Source: a virus. From it: DNA of 43,736 nucleotides. The stretch lies in IMG/VR virus record IMGVR_UViG_3300027832_000037, positions 1 through 43,736 of that record. One strand, given 5' to 3'. Below are positions 16,484-23,861 of the stretch, piece by piece (position 1 is the stretch's first letter; each line of letters begins with the position of its first letter). The position numbers and the translations under genes were made by a program. Under the pieces are notes generated by a model. That model had not been told where the DNA came from and did no database searches. It worked only from the letters and a program-made list of their open reading frames with translations.

Positions 16484-16596
16484 ATACCGGACAGCACAGA
16501 GCGATCCTGGGCCCATCCCAGCGATACCGGCATAAACATTGATCTACTTCCGGTATTCAGAGCATTAAATACCGGCTACGGCTTGCTTAATACCGG
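16484..16596. promoter_or_regulatory. Cluster of five ATACCGG operator-like sites
   Basis: ATACCGG occurs at 16484, 16524, 16569 and 16590, and inverted (CCGGTAT) at 16550. The pair 16550-16557/16568-16575 forms an inverted repeat CCGGTATT-N10-AATACCGG. The same heptamer occurs in the repressor control region and the annealase promoter, so these are probably binding sites of the phage repressor controlling the SSB operon. The whole gap 16414-16671 otherwise holds a terminator and one candidate promoter. Confidence 0.72.
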
Positions 16597-16610
16597 AGAC
16601 TTGGTAGTCT
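16583..16610 (+). promoter_or_regulatory. Candidate sigma70 promoter of the SSB operon
   Basis: TTGCTT (16583-16588) and TAGTCT (16605-16610) with a 16-base spacer. The spacer contains an ATACCGG site at 16590, a position where bound repressor would block RNA polymerase. The hexamers are only moderate matches. Confidence 0.45.
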
Positions 16611-16671
16611 AAGCCCCAGGCAACACCGAACACCAACGACATAGACCAGACCAACGAAACGGAGAACGACC

Positions 16672-17151
16672 ATGACCATCGAGCTAAACATCGGCGACAA
16701 AATAACCTTTTCAGTACCTACCCGCGACGGCCAAGATCGAATGCGCCGACGTAGCCTGCTACGTTTGGGCAGGGTCTCAAGGATAATCAACGGTTTCCAC
16801 AACGGAGACAAAACGAAACCGACGGTCCAGTTCCAGGGATCGAGCAAATTCATAGTCAACGCCGCGGAAATAGAAAAGCGCGTCCCCTTCGCCGAACTAG
16901 AGACCGAATCCGATGCCGCCCGCATTAGCCGCTTCAACGCCCAGCTAGACGCCTACGACAAGCGGCAGCTACCCGAGAGTATATCCATAGGCTACGTCGG
17001 GACCCTAGACTCAAGAGGCGACGACCGAAGCTGGCGCTTATTTAAAAAGCGCCCAGGCCAAACGGCGGTGAGCTTCGGCGACTTTTCGACAGCAGAGCGA
17101 TACAAGCTCCTCCCCCTGATCCGCGCTATAACCTTCGCAACCAAAGCATGA
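16672..17151 (+). CDS. Hypothetical early protein, first of the SSB operon
   Basis: The 159-residue basic product opens with a beta-rich region (IELNIGDKITFSVPT) and has RMRRRSLLRLGRVSRI, possibly nucleic-acid binding. The C-terminal half is mixed. No family recognised. RBS GGAG before ATG 16672. The gene follows the operator-rich promoter region and overlaps the next gene by ATGA, so it is probably expressed early under repressor control. Confidence 0.75.
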   Translation: MTIELNIGDKITFSVPTRDGQDRMRRRSLLRLGRVSRIINGFHNGDKTKPTVQFQGSSKFIVNAAEIEKRVPFAELETESDAARISRFNAQLDAYDKRQLPESISIGYVGTLDSRGDDRSWRLFKKRPGQTAVSFGDFSTAERYKLLPLIRAITFATKA

Positions 17152-17384
17152 GCGCCCTAACCAGGGCGATAGCCGCCACGATGGCCGAGGAGGCCCGCAT
17201 CAAGGCGCTACCCAGGAGCATCCCGCGGCAGGAATACCTCAAGTCGGTAAACTCCTACCTCGGGAAGCTAGCCACCAACAGCCCAGCGGCATACGACGCC
17301 GCAGTAGACCTCCGGCACGACGCCGGAAAAGCATCATCGGCCAGGGCAAAAAAGACTAGACTCACCGCCCGCCTTTCGTATTAG
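17148..17384 (+). CDS. Small basic hypothetical protein
   Basis: This 78-residue, Ala/Arg/Lys-rich helical protein has no recognised domain. Its ATG overlaps the upstream stop (ATGA). The high positive charge could fit nucleic-acid or host-protein binding, but nothing specific is visible. Confidence 0.65.
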   Translation: MSALTRAIAATMAEEARIKALPRSIPRQEYLKSVNSYLGKLATNSPAAYDAAVDLRHDAGKASSARAKKTRLTARLSY

Positions 17385-17426
17385 AATCAGCGGGCACCAC
17401 CAACGATATGAGAAAAGGACAACGAC

Positions 17427-17636
17427 ATGAAAATAACCATAGAAGTGGTTAACCGATACCACGCCGCAATATACGACCTCACCGACCAGGAGCTAGCACG
17501 CCAGCTCCTACATCAAGCAAGTTTCTGTCCAGACTTTACCGACCCGCCGCCCTTGCGCGACGAGAACGGCAACACCATCGCACGCCTAACCCTCGACGTT
17601 TCCGACGAAGCGCCGCAGGAAGCGTGCGACCAATAG
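17427..17636 (+). CDS. Small acidic hypothetical protein
   Basis: The 69-residue product starts with a beta strand (MKITIEVVNRYH), then a helix and acidic tail. It has RBS AAAGGA before ATG 17427. No family recognised. Small acidic early proteins often bind host factors or mimic DNA; no specific evidence here. Confidence 0.68.
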   Translation: MKITIEVVNRYHAAIYDLTDQELARQLLHQASFCPDFTDPPPLRDENGNTIARLTLDVSDEAPQEACDQ

Positions 17637-17671
17637 CACCACAACAATAACTACCAAAAAAGGGGAGCACC

Positions 17672-17965
17672 ATGAACAGAGCAGAGCAAAACGAACTACG
17701 CAACATCACGCTAGCTTTGGCCGACAAGCTAGACGCACACCGCGACGCCTTTAGGGCCCGCCTTGCTAATAAGCCGTGGGCCTCCACGAAAGCCGGAGAC
17801 AAGGGTGAGCGATTCACGCCGCTTCGAAACTTCGCACCGGTAAACCCGCTCGACGAATGGGTAAACATAACAAAGGAGCCGATGATTGCGGTAGCGCGCC
17901 TCCACGCACGCGACTGCATCGAGGTAATAGAGCTAAACGGGTCCTACTATGCGAGGACCAAATAG
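17672..17965 (+). CDS. Hypothetical early protein
   Basis: The 97-residue product has a helical N terminus and a C-terminal beta section (CIEVIELNGSYYART). Good RBS AGGGGAG before ATG 17672. No family recognised. The stop shares bases with the GTG of the next gene (TAGTG), indicating coupling. Confidence 0.7.
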   Translation: MNRAEQNELRNITLALADKLDAHRDAFRARLANKPWASTKAGDKGERFTPLRNFAPVNPLDEWVNITKEPMIAVARLHARDCIEVIELNGSYYARTK

Positions 17966-18183
17966 TGAGCGGGCCAATAGCGCCAGTATTCACCCACGAC
18001 CCCGAGGACGAGCTCCACGACCTGCAAGGCCGGTGGTTCACGCTAGCGGCAGACGCCAGGGACGCGGAAAAGCGAGGCGACCGAAACGTCGCCAGCGCGC
18101 TCCGGCTAGAGCTACGAGGCCTCGAATCCGACATACAGACCCTCCGGAGAATCGTCCGCAGCGGGAGATACGAAACGTTATGA
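17965..18183 (+). CDS. Small hypothetical protein, GTG start
   Basis: I chose GTG 17965 over an ATG at 17857 because the longer form would lie mostly on top of the previous gene, whereas the GTG has GAGG at a good distance and overlaps that gene's stop. The 72-residue product is a charged helical hairpin (RSGR, many Arg/Glu/Asp). No function visible. Confidence 0.68.
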   Translation: MSGPIAPVFTHDPEDELHDLQGRWFTLAADARDAEKRGDRNVASALRLELRGLESDIQTLRRIVRSGRYETL

Positions 18184-18410
18184 GCCAGTCGCCTGCAGAA
18201 CGATACGCCGCGCTTTGCTGGGAGGACCCCGACGCCTTCGTCGAGTTGCTAGAGGACGAATTCATGGACGAGGCGATCCTCCGCACGCTACACGTTGCCA
18301 TCGAGTATTCATTCAGCATAGACGAGGAGCTGCGTCGCAAAACAGACGAGGCGCTGCTCGTACTACGAAACCAGCTCACGCATCTAATAATAAAACGGGT
18401 CGAGGAATAA
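18180..18410 (+). CDS. Small acidic helical hypothetical protein
   Basis: This 76-residue protein starts at ATG 18180, overlapping the preceding stop (ATGA). It is acidic (AFVELLEDEFMDEAIL) and fully helical in appearance. A longer frame upstream is a shadow of neighbouring genes. No known domain. Confidence 0.68.
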   Translation: MSQSPAERYAALCWEDPDAFVELLEDEFMDEAILRTLHVAIEYSFSIDEELRRKTDEALLVLRNQLTHLIIKRVEE

Positions 18411-18412
18411 GC

Positions 18413-18664
18413 ATGAACCAGTCAACCAATCCCAGGACAATAGCCAGCGGACTCATCCGGCAATTCCTTCGAGGCGAAGCGCCTACACTAACGCTCGCCG
18501 ACGAGAACTTGCACCTGGAGGACCTAGCCAGGGCGCACGCCAGGAACACCGCGGCAATAACCATCCACCACGCCAGGAGACTAGAGGCCGACCCGAATTA
18601 CAGGGTCCCCAGCAACGTCTACCCGCTAGCGCGTGAATACCTAAAATCCCGCGGCCGCCGATAG
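18413..18664 (+). CDS. Small hypothetical protein upstream of SSB
   Basis: The 83-residue product from ATG 18413 is helical with basic C terminus (YLKSRGRR). RBS GAGGA lies just upstream. It directly precedes the SSB gene, so a DNA-transaction role is possible but unsupported by motif. Confidence 0.68.
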   Translation: MNQSTNPRTIASGLIRQFLRGEAPTLTLADENLHLEDLARAHARNTAAITIHHARRLEADPNYRVPSNVYPLAREYLKSRGRR

Positions 18665-18689
18665 GCCGCACCACCAGGAGAGCAACAGA

Positions 18690-19121
18690 ATGAACAAAGC
18701 AATGCTAATAGGAAACCTCGGGCGCAATCCCGAAATGAGATCCACCCAGGCCGGAATCGCAGTATGCAACCTCGCCCTAGCAACCTCGGAGCGATACCGC
18801 GACAAGACCACCGGCGAGCAGCGCGAAGTCACCGAATGGCACAACGTCGTATTCTTCGACAAGCAAGCCGAGATCATCGGGCAGTATGCGGGCAAGGGCG
18901 ACAAGCTCTACATCGAGGGCCAACTAACGCTCCGGAAGTGGCAGGACAAGGACGGAAACGACCGCTATAGCACCGAAATCAAGGGCCGGAACTTCGAGTT
19001 CCTAACACCGAAGGACAGCGGCAGCCAGGGGCACGCCAGCGCAGCGCCATCAACGCAAAAGGCTAGTCCACCGGCAGCCCAGGACCCCGAGGAGTGGCTA
19101 GACGACGATATCCCGTTTTAA
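18690..19121 (+). CDS. ssb: Single-stranded DNA-binding protein
   Basis: The 143-residue protein has the complete bacterial-type SSB pattern: MNKAMLIGNLGRNPEMR at the N terminus of the OB fold, ATSERYRDKTTG, then TEWHNVVFFDKQAE. A Ser/Ala/Pro/Gln-rich linker follows, ending in the acidic tip DDDIPF that recruits partner proteins. It coats ssDNA during phage replication and recombination and likely works with the Beta/RecT annealase and exonuclease encoded on the other strand. RBS AGGAG precedes ATG 18690. Confidence 0.96.
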   Translation: MNKAMLIGNLGRNPEMRSTQAGIAVCNLALATSERYRDKTTGEQREVTEWHNVVFFDKQAEIIGQYAGKGDKLYIEGQLTLRKWQDKDGNDRYSTEIKGRNFEFLTPKDSGSQGHASAAPSTQKASPPAAQDPEEWLDDDIPF

Positions 19122-19133
19122 AGGAGAGCGACC

Positions 19134-19616
19134 ATGCAGTACACGCTAGCAGAAGCGCGAGAGCAGCTATTCAAGGAGGCCGCCACGAAGGATGGCGGCA
19201 TCTGCCCATGCTGCGACCGGTTCACCAAAATATACAATCGGAAGTTCAACAAAGCAATGGCGTTTAGCCTTTGCTGGCTATACCGAGAAAACATACACCG
19301 CGGTCAGGTTTGGGCGAGCATAGGAGACAAAGCGCCCAGGAAAGTCGTCCGCAACGGAGGCTCCCTGGCGACCTGCGCGTGGTGGGGCCTTGTAAGGCAA
19401 AGAACCAGCGACAGCAATCCCGAAAAGCGAACCAGCGGGTTATGGCAGATAACAGAGCAAGGCATCCAATTCGTAGAGTGCCGCATTACTATCCCAAGCC
19501 ACGCAACGACCTACAACGCACAAGTGATAGAGTTCAACCATAAGCAAAAAATATCCATCGCCCAGGCTCTAGGTCGACCATTCCACTACACAGAACTAAT
19601 GGAGGCATTACCATGA
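19134..19616 (+). CDS. Hypothetical protein with CxCC motif
   Basis: This 160-residue basic protein has an N-terminal CPCCDRF cluster (residues 24-30) that could bind zinc with other cysteines, followed by an Arg/Lys-rich, possibly winged-helix region (LWQITEQGIQFVE). It follows SSB by 12 bases with a strong RBS (AAAGGAGAG). A nucleic-acid-binding role is likely from charge and fold but unproven. It overlaps the next gene by ATGA. Confidence 0.75.
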   Translation: MQYTLAEAREQLFKEAATKDGGICPCCDRFTKIYNRKFNKAMAFSLCWLYRENIHRGQVWASIGDKAPRKVVRNGGSLATCAWWGLVRQRTSDSNPEKRTSGLWQITEQGIQFVECRITIPSHATTYNAQVIEFNHKQKISIAQALGRPFHYTELMEALP

Positions 19617-19846
19617 ACACCGGAAGCAGGGACGAACAGAAAGCGCTCGCGGATTTCAGCGCTATAGCGCAGGGATTTAGAGACTACTCCCGCAACAGGA
19701 AAGCCGACCGGCTAGAGAAAATGACCGGCACCATACTCGCCGCAATGGTATCCAACCCCGACTATTTCAACACCCCAACGCCGTACCTCATAGAGCAGGC
19801 AATCAAGATCGCCGGCGAGACCTTATACCAACTCAAAATACGCTAG
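19613..19846 (+). CDS. Small hypothetical protein, end of the SSB operon
   Basis: This 77-residue helical protein's ATG overlaps the upstream stop. Charged N terminus (FRDYSRNRKADRLEK) and helical C terminus. No family recognised. It is the last gene of the early-type operon; no T-rich terminator follows, only a GGAGCC...GGCTCC hairpin at 19860-19884. Confidence 0.7.
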   Translation: MNTGSRDEQKALADFSAIAQGFRDYSRNRKADRLEKMTGTILAAMVSNPDYFNTPTPYLIEQAIKIAGETLYQLKIR

Positions 19847-19903
19847 CGCGCCAATAATCCGGAGCCCGCCGCCCAGGCAGGCTCCACCCTCCCCGTACCA
19901 TAG

Positions 19904-19920
19904 GAAAAATCCCAACTATT
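19904..19920 (+). promoter_or_regulatory. Copy 2 of the GAAAWATCCCAAYTAKT motif
   Basis: GAAAAATCCCAACTATT lies 66 bases before ATG 19986, where transcription of the head genes must restart after the early operon. The copy is nearly identical to those at 12924 and 23795. Candidate late promoter or activator site. Confidence 0.6.
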
Positions 19921-19985
19921 ACTCCGCCCGACAGTGGGCAAGGATAGCGCCGAGGTTTACAAAAACCAGGACGCAATCCCGAACC

Positions 19986-21125
19986 ATGAAGCCTATCCAC
20001 ATATTTAAGTCCGGCAGCCACACCGCGATGAGCGGCGTCAAGCTCGACTTTACCGACGCGATGCTCCAGCAAGCAGCGAACGGCTACAGCGCCGCACTGC
20101 ACGAAGCGCCAATCGTCGTCGGACACCCAAAGGATAATGCCCCAGCATTCGGATGGATCAAGGGCCTGGAGTTTGTCGAGGGTAAAGGGCTATTCGCCAT
20201 CCCCGACCAGTTAAATACCGACTTCGCGGATCAAGTAGCCAACGGCGCATACAAGAAAGTGAGCGCCAGCCTCTACACGCCGGACGCACCAGGGAACCCC
20301 ACGCCAGGACACTACTACGTCCGGCACGTCGGGTTCCTCGGAGCGCAGCCGCCCGCCATCAAGGGACTAGAAGCCGTCGGCTTCAACGACAACGACGAAG
20401 GAACCCTGGAGTTTGCCGCCGATTGGGAAACAGCATCCCTGGCGCGTCGACTCCGCGAATTCTTTATCGAGAAATTCGGACTAGAGGACGCCGACAAAGC
20501 GATCCCAGGCTACCTCGTCGAAGGCATCGAGGACGCGGCCCGAGCACCCAAATCAGAGCCCGCAATGTCGGCCTCATATTCAGAAGCCAATAGTGGAGAC
20601 AGCACCATGATGACCGAAGAACAAATCATTGCCGCACAAGCCAAGCTCGAAGCCGACGCAGCCGCCCTCGCAACAGCGCAGGCAAAGCTCGACACCGACG
20701 CCGCTAGTTTCTCAGAGCGCCAGGAAGCGGCCGCAGCGGTAGCGCTTGCGACGCACAAGAAAGCCATTGGTGACCGAGTAGACGCCCTGGTTTCAGCCGG
20801 CAAAGTGCTCCCCGCAAAAGCCGAGGCCATCAAGGATTTCGCAGAAAAGCTGGACACCGAATCCGTAGTCGAGTTTGGCGAAGGCGACGACAAGAAATCA
20901 CTCAGCGCTACCGACTTTTTCTTCGGCCTCATTTCCGAAGGCAAAACACCGGTCGAGTTTGGTGAGCATGGCGCTCCAGGCGAGGGCACAACCCTGGAGG
21001 ATATCGGAGACTCACGAAAGCTCGCAGCTAAAGCGCTGGAGTTCCAGGAGTCCGAGAAAGCAGCAGGCCGCACAATTTCAATCACCCAAGCAGTCAACCT
21101 CGTCCAAAAAGGCGAGCAAGACTAA
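19986..21125 (+). CDS. Mu gpI-like prohead protease with fused scaffold
   Basis: This 379-residue protein has an N-terminal Mu I-type prohead protease domain (about 1-180; landmarks PIVVGHPKDNAPAFGWI, VSASLYTPD, HYYVRHVGFLG). Its C-terminal half (about 200-379) is Ala/Glu/Lys-rich coiled coil and serves as scaffold. In Mu the protease gene I contains an in-frame internal start producing scaffold Z, and the same seems true here at ATG 20607. The protease matures the prohead and removes scaffold. It is the first gene of the capsid operon, after the second motif copy. Confidence 0.9.
   Translation: MKPIHIFKSGSHTAMSGVKLDFTDAMLQQAANGYSAALHEAPIVVGHPKDNAPAFGWIKGLEFVEGKGLFAIPDQLNTDFADQVANGAYKKVSASLYTPDAPGNPTPGHYYVRHVGFLGAQPPAIKGLEAVGFNDNDEGTLEFAADWETASLARRLREFFIEKFGLEDADKAIPGYLVEGIEDAARAPKSEPAMSASYSEANSGDSTMMTEEQIIAAQAKLEADAAALATAQAKLDTDAASFSERQEAAAAVALATHKKAIGDRVDALVSAGKVLPAKAEAIKDFAEKLDTESVVEFGEGDDKKSLSATDFFFGLISEGKTPVEFGEHGAPGEGTTLEDIGDSRKLAAKALEFQESEKAAGRTISITQAVNLVQKGEQD
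20607..21125 (+). CDS. Scaffold protein from internal start (gpZ-like)
   Basis: ATGATG at 20607-20612 is in frame with the protease and preceded by GGAG at 20595-20598 with 8-base spacing, a strong RBS inside the gene. The 172-residue product would be MMTEEQIIAAQAKLEADAAA onward: acidic, helical, fitting a scaffold. This parallels Mu I/Z. The internal RBS is seen directly; its use is inferred. Confidence 0.62.
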   Translation: MMTEEQIIAAQAKLEADAAALATAQAKLDTDAASFSERQEAAAAVALATHKKAIGDRVDALVSAGKVLPAKAEAIKDFAEKLDTESVVEFGEGDDKKSLSATDFFFGLISEGKTPVEFGEHGAPGEGTTLEDIGDSRKLAAKALEFQESEKAAGRTISITQAVNLVQKGEQD

Positions 21126-21155
21126 TCCACCGGATCGCAGCAGGAGAAACATGAA

Positions 21156-21509
21156 ATGGCAAATCCGACACTAATCAAATCATTCGTCTGCCTCGCGGCC
21201 GTTGCAGGACGCAAGCTAGTGACCTTCGGCGCAGCCGACGGGCAGGTAGCAACAGCGTCAGCAGTAAGCGACCCGCTGATCGGCGTATCGGAGCAGATCG
21301 GCTCGCGTGACAATCAGCGCGTGGACGTAATCGTCAACGGCATCGCGGAAGTGACAGCCGGCGGCAACATCACCCGAGGCGCAGCTTTAACGAGCGACGC
21401 TAGCGGCAACGTAGTCGCTTCTGCAGCAGGAACCGACCGCATCGTAGGACTCGCAATGCAAAACGCGGTCGCCGGCGATGTTATCGACGTACTAATCGCC
21501 CAGGGCTAA
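21156..21509 (+). CDS. DUF2190-type capsid decoration/stabilisation protein
   Basis: The 117-residue Gly/Ala/Val-rich beta protein has a pattern of LIGVSEQ and GIAEVTAGGNITRGAALTSD, typical of DUF2190-like small proteins encoded between scaffold and capsid, many of which decorate or cement capsids. RBS AGGAG precedes ATG 21156. Codon use is less extreme than in neighbours, fitting high expression. Confidence 0.8.
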   Translation: MANPTLIKSFVCLAAVAGRKLVTFGAADGQVATASAVSDPLIGVSEQIGSRDNQRVDVIVNGIAEVTAGGNITRGAALTSDASGNVVASAAGTDRIVGLAMQNAVAGDVIDVLIAQG

Positions 21510-21542
21510 TAGGCCGGCAACGGACCACAGGAGAACAGCAGC

Positions 21543-22463
21543 ATGAACGCACCTTTCACAACCGACCCGATCCGAACAGCAATCGCCCTGGCATACATGA
21601 ATCGGGCGTTCATCGCCGATATGGTATTGCCTCGCGTAGGCGTAGGAGCCGAGGAATTCAAGTGGACGTCCTACAACAAGGCCGACCGCTTCACGATCCC
21701 CGACACCACCATCGACCGCAAGGGCCGCATGAATCAGGTCGAATTCGGTGGCACCGAGTTGGCGAGCATGACCCAGGACTACGGCCTGGAGGACGTTATC
21801 CCGCGCAAGGATATTGAGAACGCTCGAAACACCAACTTCGATCCCGTAGGCAACGCCACGGAATTGCTCATGGAGCTAATCATGCTCCAGCGCGAGCAGC
21901 GAGTAGCCGCAGTCGTTCACAACGCCGCGACCTACCCGACCGGCTACAAAGAAACGCTGTCCGGAACGGACCAGTGGGACGACGCAGCCAGCAAGCCAAT
22001 CGTCCAGATCAGCGACGCCCTGGAGGTGCCGTTCATGCGCCCCAATGTTTTGGTTACTAACGGAGCCAGTTTGCTGGCGCTGCGACGCAACCAGAACGTG
22101 GTCAAGGCGTTCCACGGCAACACCGGTGACGACGGCATGGTTCCGGTTTCATTTTTGGAGCAGCTATTTGAGCTCACAATTCTGACCGGCCGCGCACGCT
22201 ATAACTCGGCCAACAAAGGGCAGACGCTCGCGTTGTCCGAATTGTGGGGCAACAACGCAGCGCTGCTTTACCTGAACCCGAGCGCCGCACCGAGCAAGGG
22301 CCTGACTTTCGGACTCACGGCAGAGTACGAATCGCGCATCGCCCGCAGCAAAGAGGACAGCGACATCGGCCTCCGCGGCGCGACAGTGCTCCAAGTAGGC
22401 GAGTCCGTGAAGGAATTGGTCATGGCAGCCGACTGCGCCTATTTCTTCAGCGCCACGCTGTAA
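21543..22463 (+). CDS. Major capsid protein
   Basis: The 306-residue protein lies directly after protease/scaffold and decoration genes and has the size and composition of a Mu/B3-like major capsid protein (HK97 fold expected). Landmarks are the N-terminal MNAPFTTDPIRTAIALAYMN, DMVLPRVGVG, QDYGLEDVIPRKD, and VLVTNGASLLALRRN. It uses more CTG, TTG and GTG codons than most genes here, consistent with very high expression. A perfect hairpin follows its stop. Confidence 0.88.
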   Translation: MNAPFTTDPIRTAIALAYMNRAFIADMVLPRVGVGAEEFKWTSYNKADRFTIPDTTIDRKGRMNQVEFGGTELASMTQDYGLEDVIPRKDIENARNTNFDPVGNATELLMELIMLQREQRVAAVVHNAATYPTGYKETLSGTDQWDDAASKPIVQISDALEVPFMRPNVLVTNGASLLALRRNQNVVKAFHGNTGDDGMVPVSFLEQLFELTILTGRARYNSANKGQTLALSELWGNNAALLYLNPSAAPSKGLTFGLTAEYESRIARSKEDSDIGLRGATVLQVGESVKELVMAADCAYFFSATL

Positions 22464-22477
22464 GACAAGCCCAACCA

Positions 22478-22495
22478 GGGCTCCCGCAGGAGCCC
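22478..22495 (+). other. Hairpin after the capsid gene
   Basis: GGGCTCC-CGCA-GGAGCCC is a perfect 7-bp stem with a 4-base loop and no T run. It is better read as an mRNA-stabilising or attenuating hairpin than a full terminator. The following gene's ATG is at 22515. Confidence 0.65.
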
Positions 22496-22514
22496 GCCAC
22501 CCAGGGAGCCAATC

Positions 22515-22796
22515 ATGGCTAAAAAATCTTATACAGTAGTTTCAGCGGTACGAGTAAACGGCAAGCGATACGCGGAAGGCGCGCAGCTCCAGTGCGAACC
22601 CGAAGCCATCGACGGCATCGAGCATTGCGTCACCGAGGGCAAGCGCTCAACGAGGCAGGCCGAGCTAGACGCCACAGCAGCCAAAGAGGCGGCCGAGGCA
22701 GAAAAAGCCGCAGCAGTAGCAGCAGCCGCCCAGGAGCAAGCCGACAAGGAAGCAGTAGAGGCCGAAGCAGCAGCAGCCGCAGCAGCTAAAGGCTAA
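22515..22796 (+). CDS. Small head protein with Ala/Glu-rich tail
   Basis: This 93-residue product has an N-terminal beta-rich region (MAKKSYTVVSAVRVNGKRYAEG) similar to the protein at 15894, followed by a long low-complexity Ala/Glu/Lys helix. It occupies the Mu gp35-like slot between capsid and gp36-like connector. Function unknown; perhaps head completion. Confidence 0.75.
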   Translation: MAKKSYTVVSAVRVNGKRYAEGAQLQCEPEAIDGIEHCVTEGKRSTRQAELDATAAKEAAEAEKAAAVAAAAQEQADKEAVEAEAAAAAAAKG

Positions 22797-22818
22797 CAGC
22801 CGCAACGCAAGCCAGGAG

Positions 22819-22847
22819 GCCGTCGGGATAAACCCTGGCGGCTTTTT
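22819..22847 (+). terminator. Weak terminator or attenuator before the gp36-like gene
   Basis: GCCGTCGGG-ATAAA-CCCTGGCGGC forms an interrupted stem followed by five T. It would attenuate expression between the abundant capsid products and the low-copy connector genes. Confidence 0.6.
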
Positions 22848-22864
22848 GCGTAAGGAGACAACGA

Positions 22865-23287
22865 ATGTATTGCACAAAACAGGACCTACTAGACCGCTTC
22901 GACGAGGCCGAGCTACAGACCCACGCCTGGGATCAAAACACTAACGACTTCGACGATGAGAAAATAACGAAGGCGTGCCAGGACGCGACCGACGAAGTTA
23001 ACCTCTACATCGGCAGCGTAGCGGTAATCGACCCGCAGGCCATACCAACAATCATCGCCCGGATAGCCGCCGACATTGCCCGCTACCACATCCAGGCGCG
23101 CCGGCCGCTCGACGAGACCAAAGAGCGATACAAGACCGCCATCAAGATACTCCAGGACATAGCCGCCGGCAGGGCGACGCTACCCGTAGAGGCGCAGCAG
23201 GACACCAGCGGCAGCGTCGAGGCGCTAAAGGGCTACGACGACCGCGTATTCACCGACGAGACACTAGACGCGTTCGTGGGCGACTAG
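22865..23287 (+). CDS. Mu gp36-like head-tail connector (DUF1320)
   Basis: The 140-residue protein begins MYCTKQDLLDRFDEAEL, characteristic of DUF1320, and has a helical body (CQDATDEVNLYIG, IARIAADIARYHI) and an acidic C terminus. Family members are adaptor proteins at the head-tail joint. RBS AGGAG precedes ATG 22865; the next gene starts one base after its stop. Confidence 0.9.
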   Translation: MYCTKQDLLDRFDEAELQTHAWDQNTNDFDDEKITKACQDATDEVNLYIGSVAVIDPQAIPTIIARIAADIARYHIQARRPLDETKERYKTAIKILQDIAAGRATLPVEAQQDTSGSVEALKGYDDRVFTDETLDAFVGD

Positions 23288-23794
23288 ATGGCCGCGAACC
23301 TAGAGCTAGACGCGAGCCAGATCAACGAGCTAGTCAACAAGCTACTGCAGAACCAGAACGGCTCAGGGCTACTAGACCGGCTCGGGCAGATCATGGTCGC
23401 CGATACGCAGTTCAACTTCCTCGGGCAGAAGAGCCCAGACGGGATCCCCTGGAAGGGCATCAAGCGGAAAGGGCAAATACTTAGGGACACCAGCAGGCTC
23501 CGGAACAGCATCACCTACGACGTAGCAAACAACACCTCAGTCCGGATAGGCACCAACGTCGAATACGGACGCCTTCACCAATTCGGATTCAAAGGAACCG
23601 TCCAGGTAGCCGCTCACGCCCGACTAATAACCCAGGCATTCGGGAAAAAGCTCAAGTTCCCCGTTTACCAAAGCGTCGGCGCTCACACCAAATACATGAA
23701 CGTCGCGGCAAGGCCATACATGGGCTTCGGGCCCAGGGCGATCCGCAAAATCGACAAAGCGGTCAAGCAGTACGGAGACGAGCTCATCGAGTAG
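23288..23794 (+). CDS. Mu gpG-like virion morphogenesis / tail completion protein
   Basis: The 168-residue basic protein matches the phage virion morphogenesis family (gpG / tail completion): landmarks SPDGIPWKGIKRKGQILRD, RNSITYD and YGRLHQFG, with RPYMGFG near the end. In Mu this gene sits between F and I; here it lies between gp36-like and gp37-like genes. It likely completes the tail end or joins head and tail. Confidence 0.88.
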   Translation: MAANLELDASQINELVNKLLQNQNGSGLLDRLGQIMVADTQFNFLGQKSPDGIPWKGIKRKGQILRDTSRLRNSITYDVANNTSVRIGTNVEYGRLHQFGFKGTVQVAAHARLITQAFGKKLKFPVYQSVGAHTKYMNVAARPYMGFGPRAIRKIDKAVKQYGDELIE

Positions 23795-23811
23795 GAAATA
23801 TCCCAACTATT
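23795..23811 (+). promoter_or_regulatory. Copy 3 of the GAAAWATCCCAAYTAKT motif
   Basis: GAAATATCCCAACTATT begins at the end of the gpG-like gene and lies 51 bases before ATG 23862. It differs from copy 2 by one base. Candidate promoter for the tail operon. Confidence 0.58.
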
Positions 23812-23861
23812 GCAGGCCACAGCTATGACGTACAAATACACCAGAAGCAGGAAGGACCAGC

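Noticed and set aside
17857-17964. Longer start (ATG 17857) for the gene ending 18183
   Set aside because: It lies on top of the upstream gene; GTG 17965 has an RBS and overlaps the upstream stop.
19860-19884. Terminator after the SSB operon
   Set aside because: GGAGCC...GGCTCC stem has a 13-base loop and no T run.
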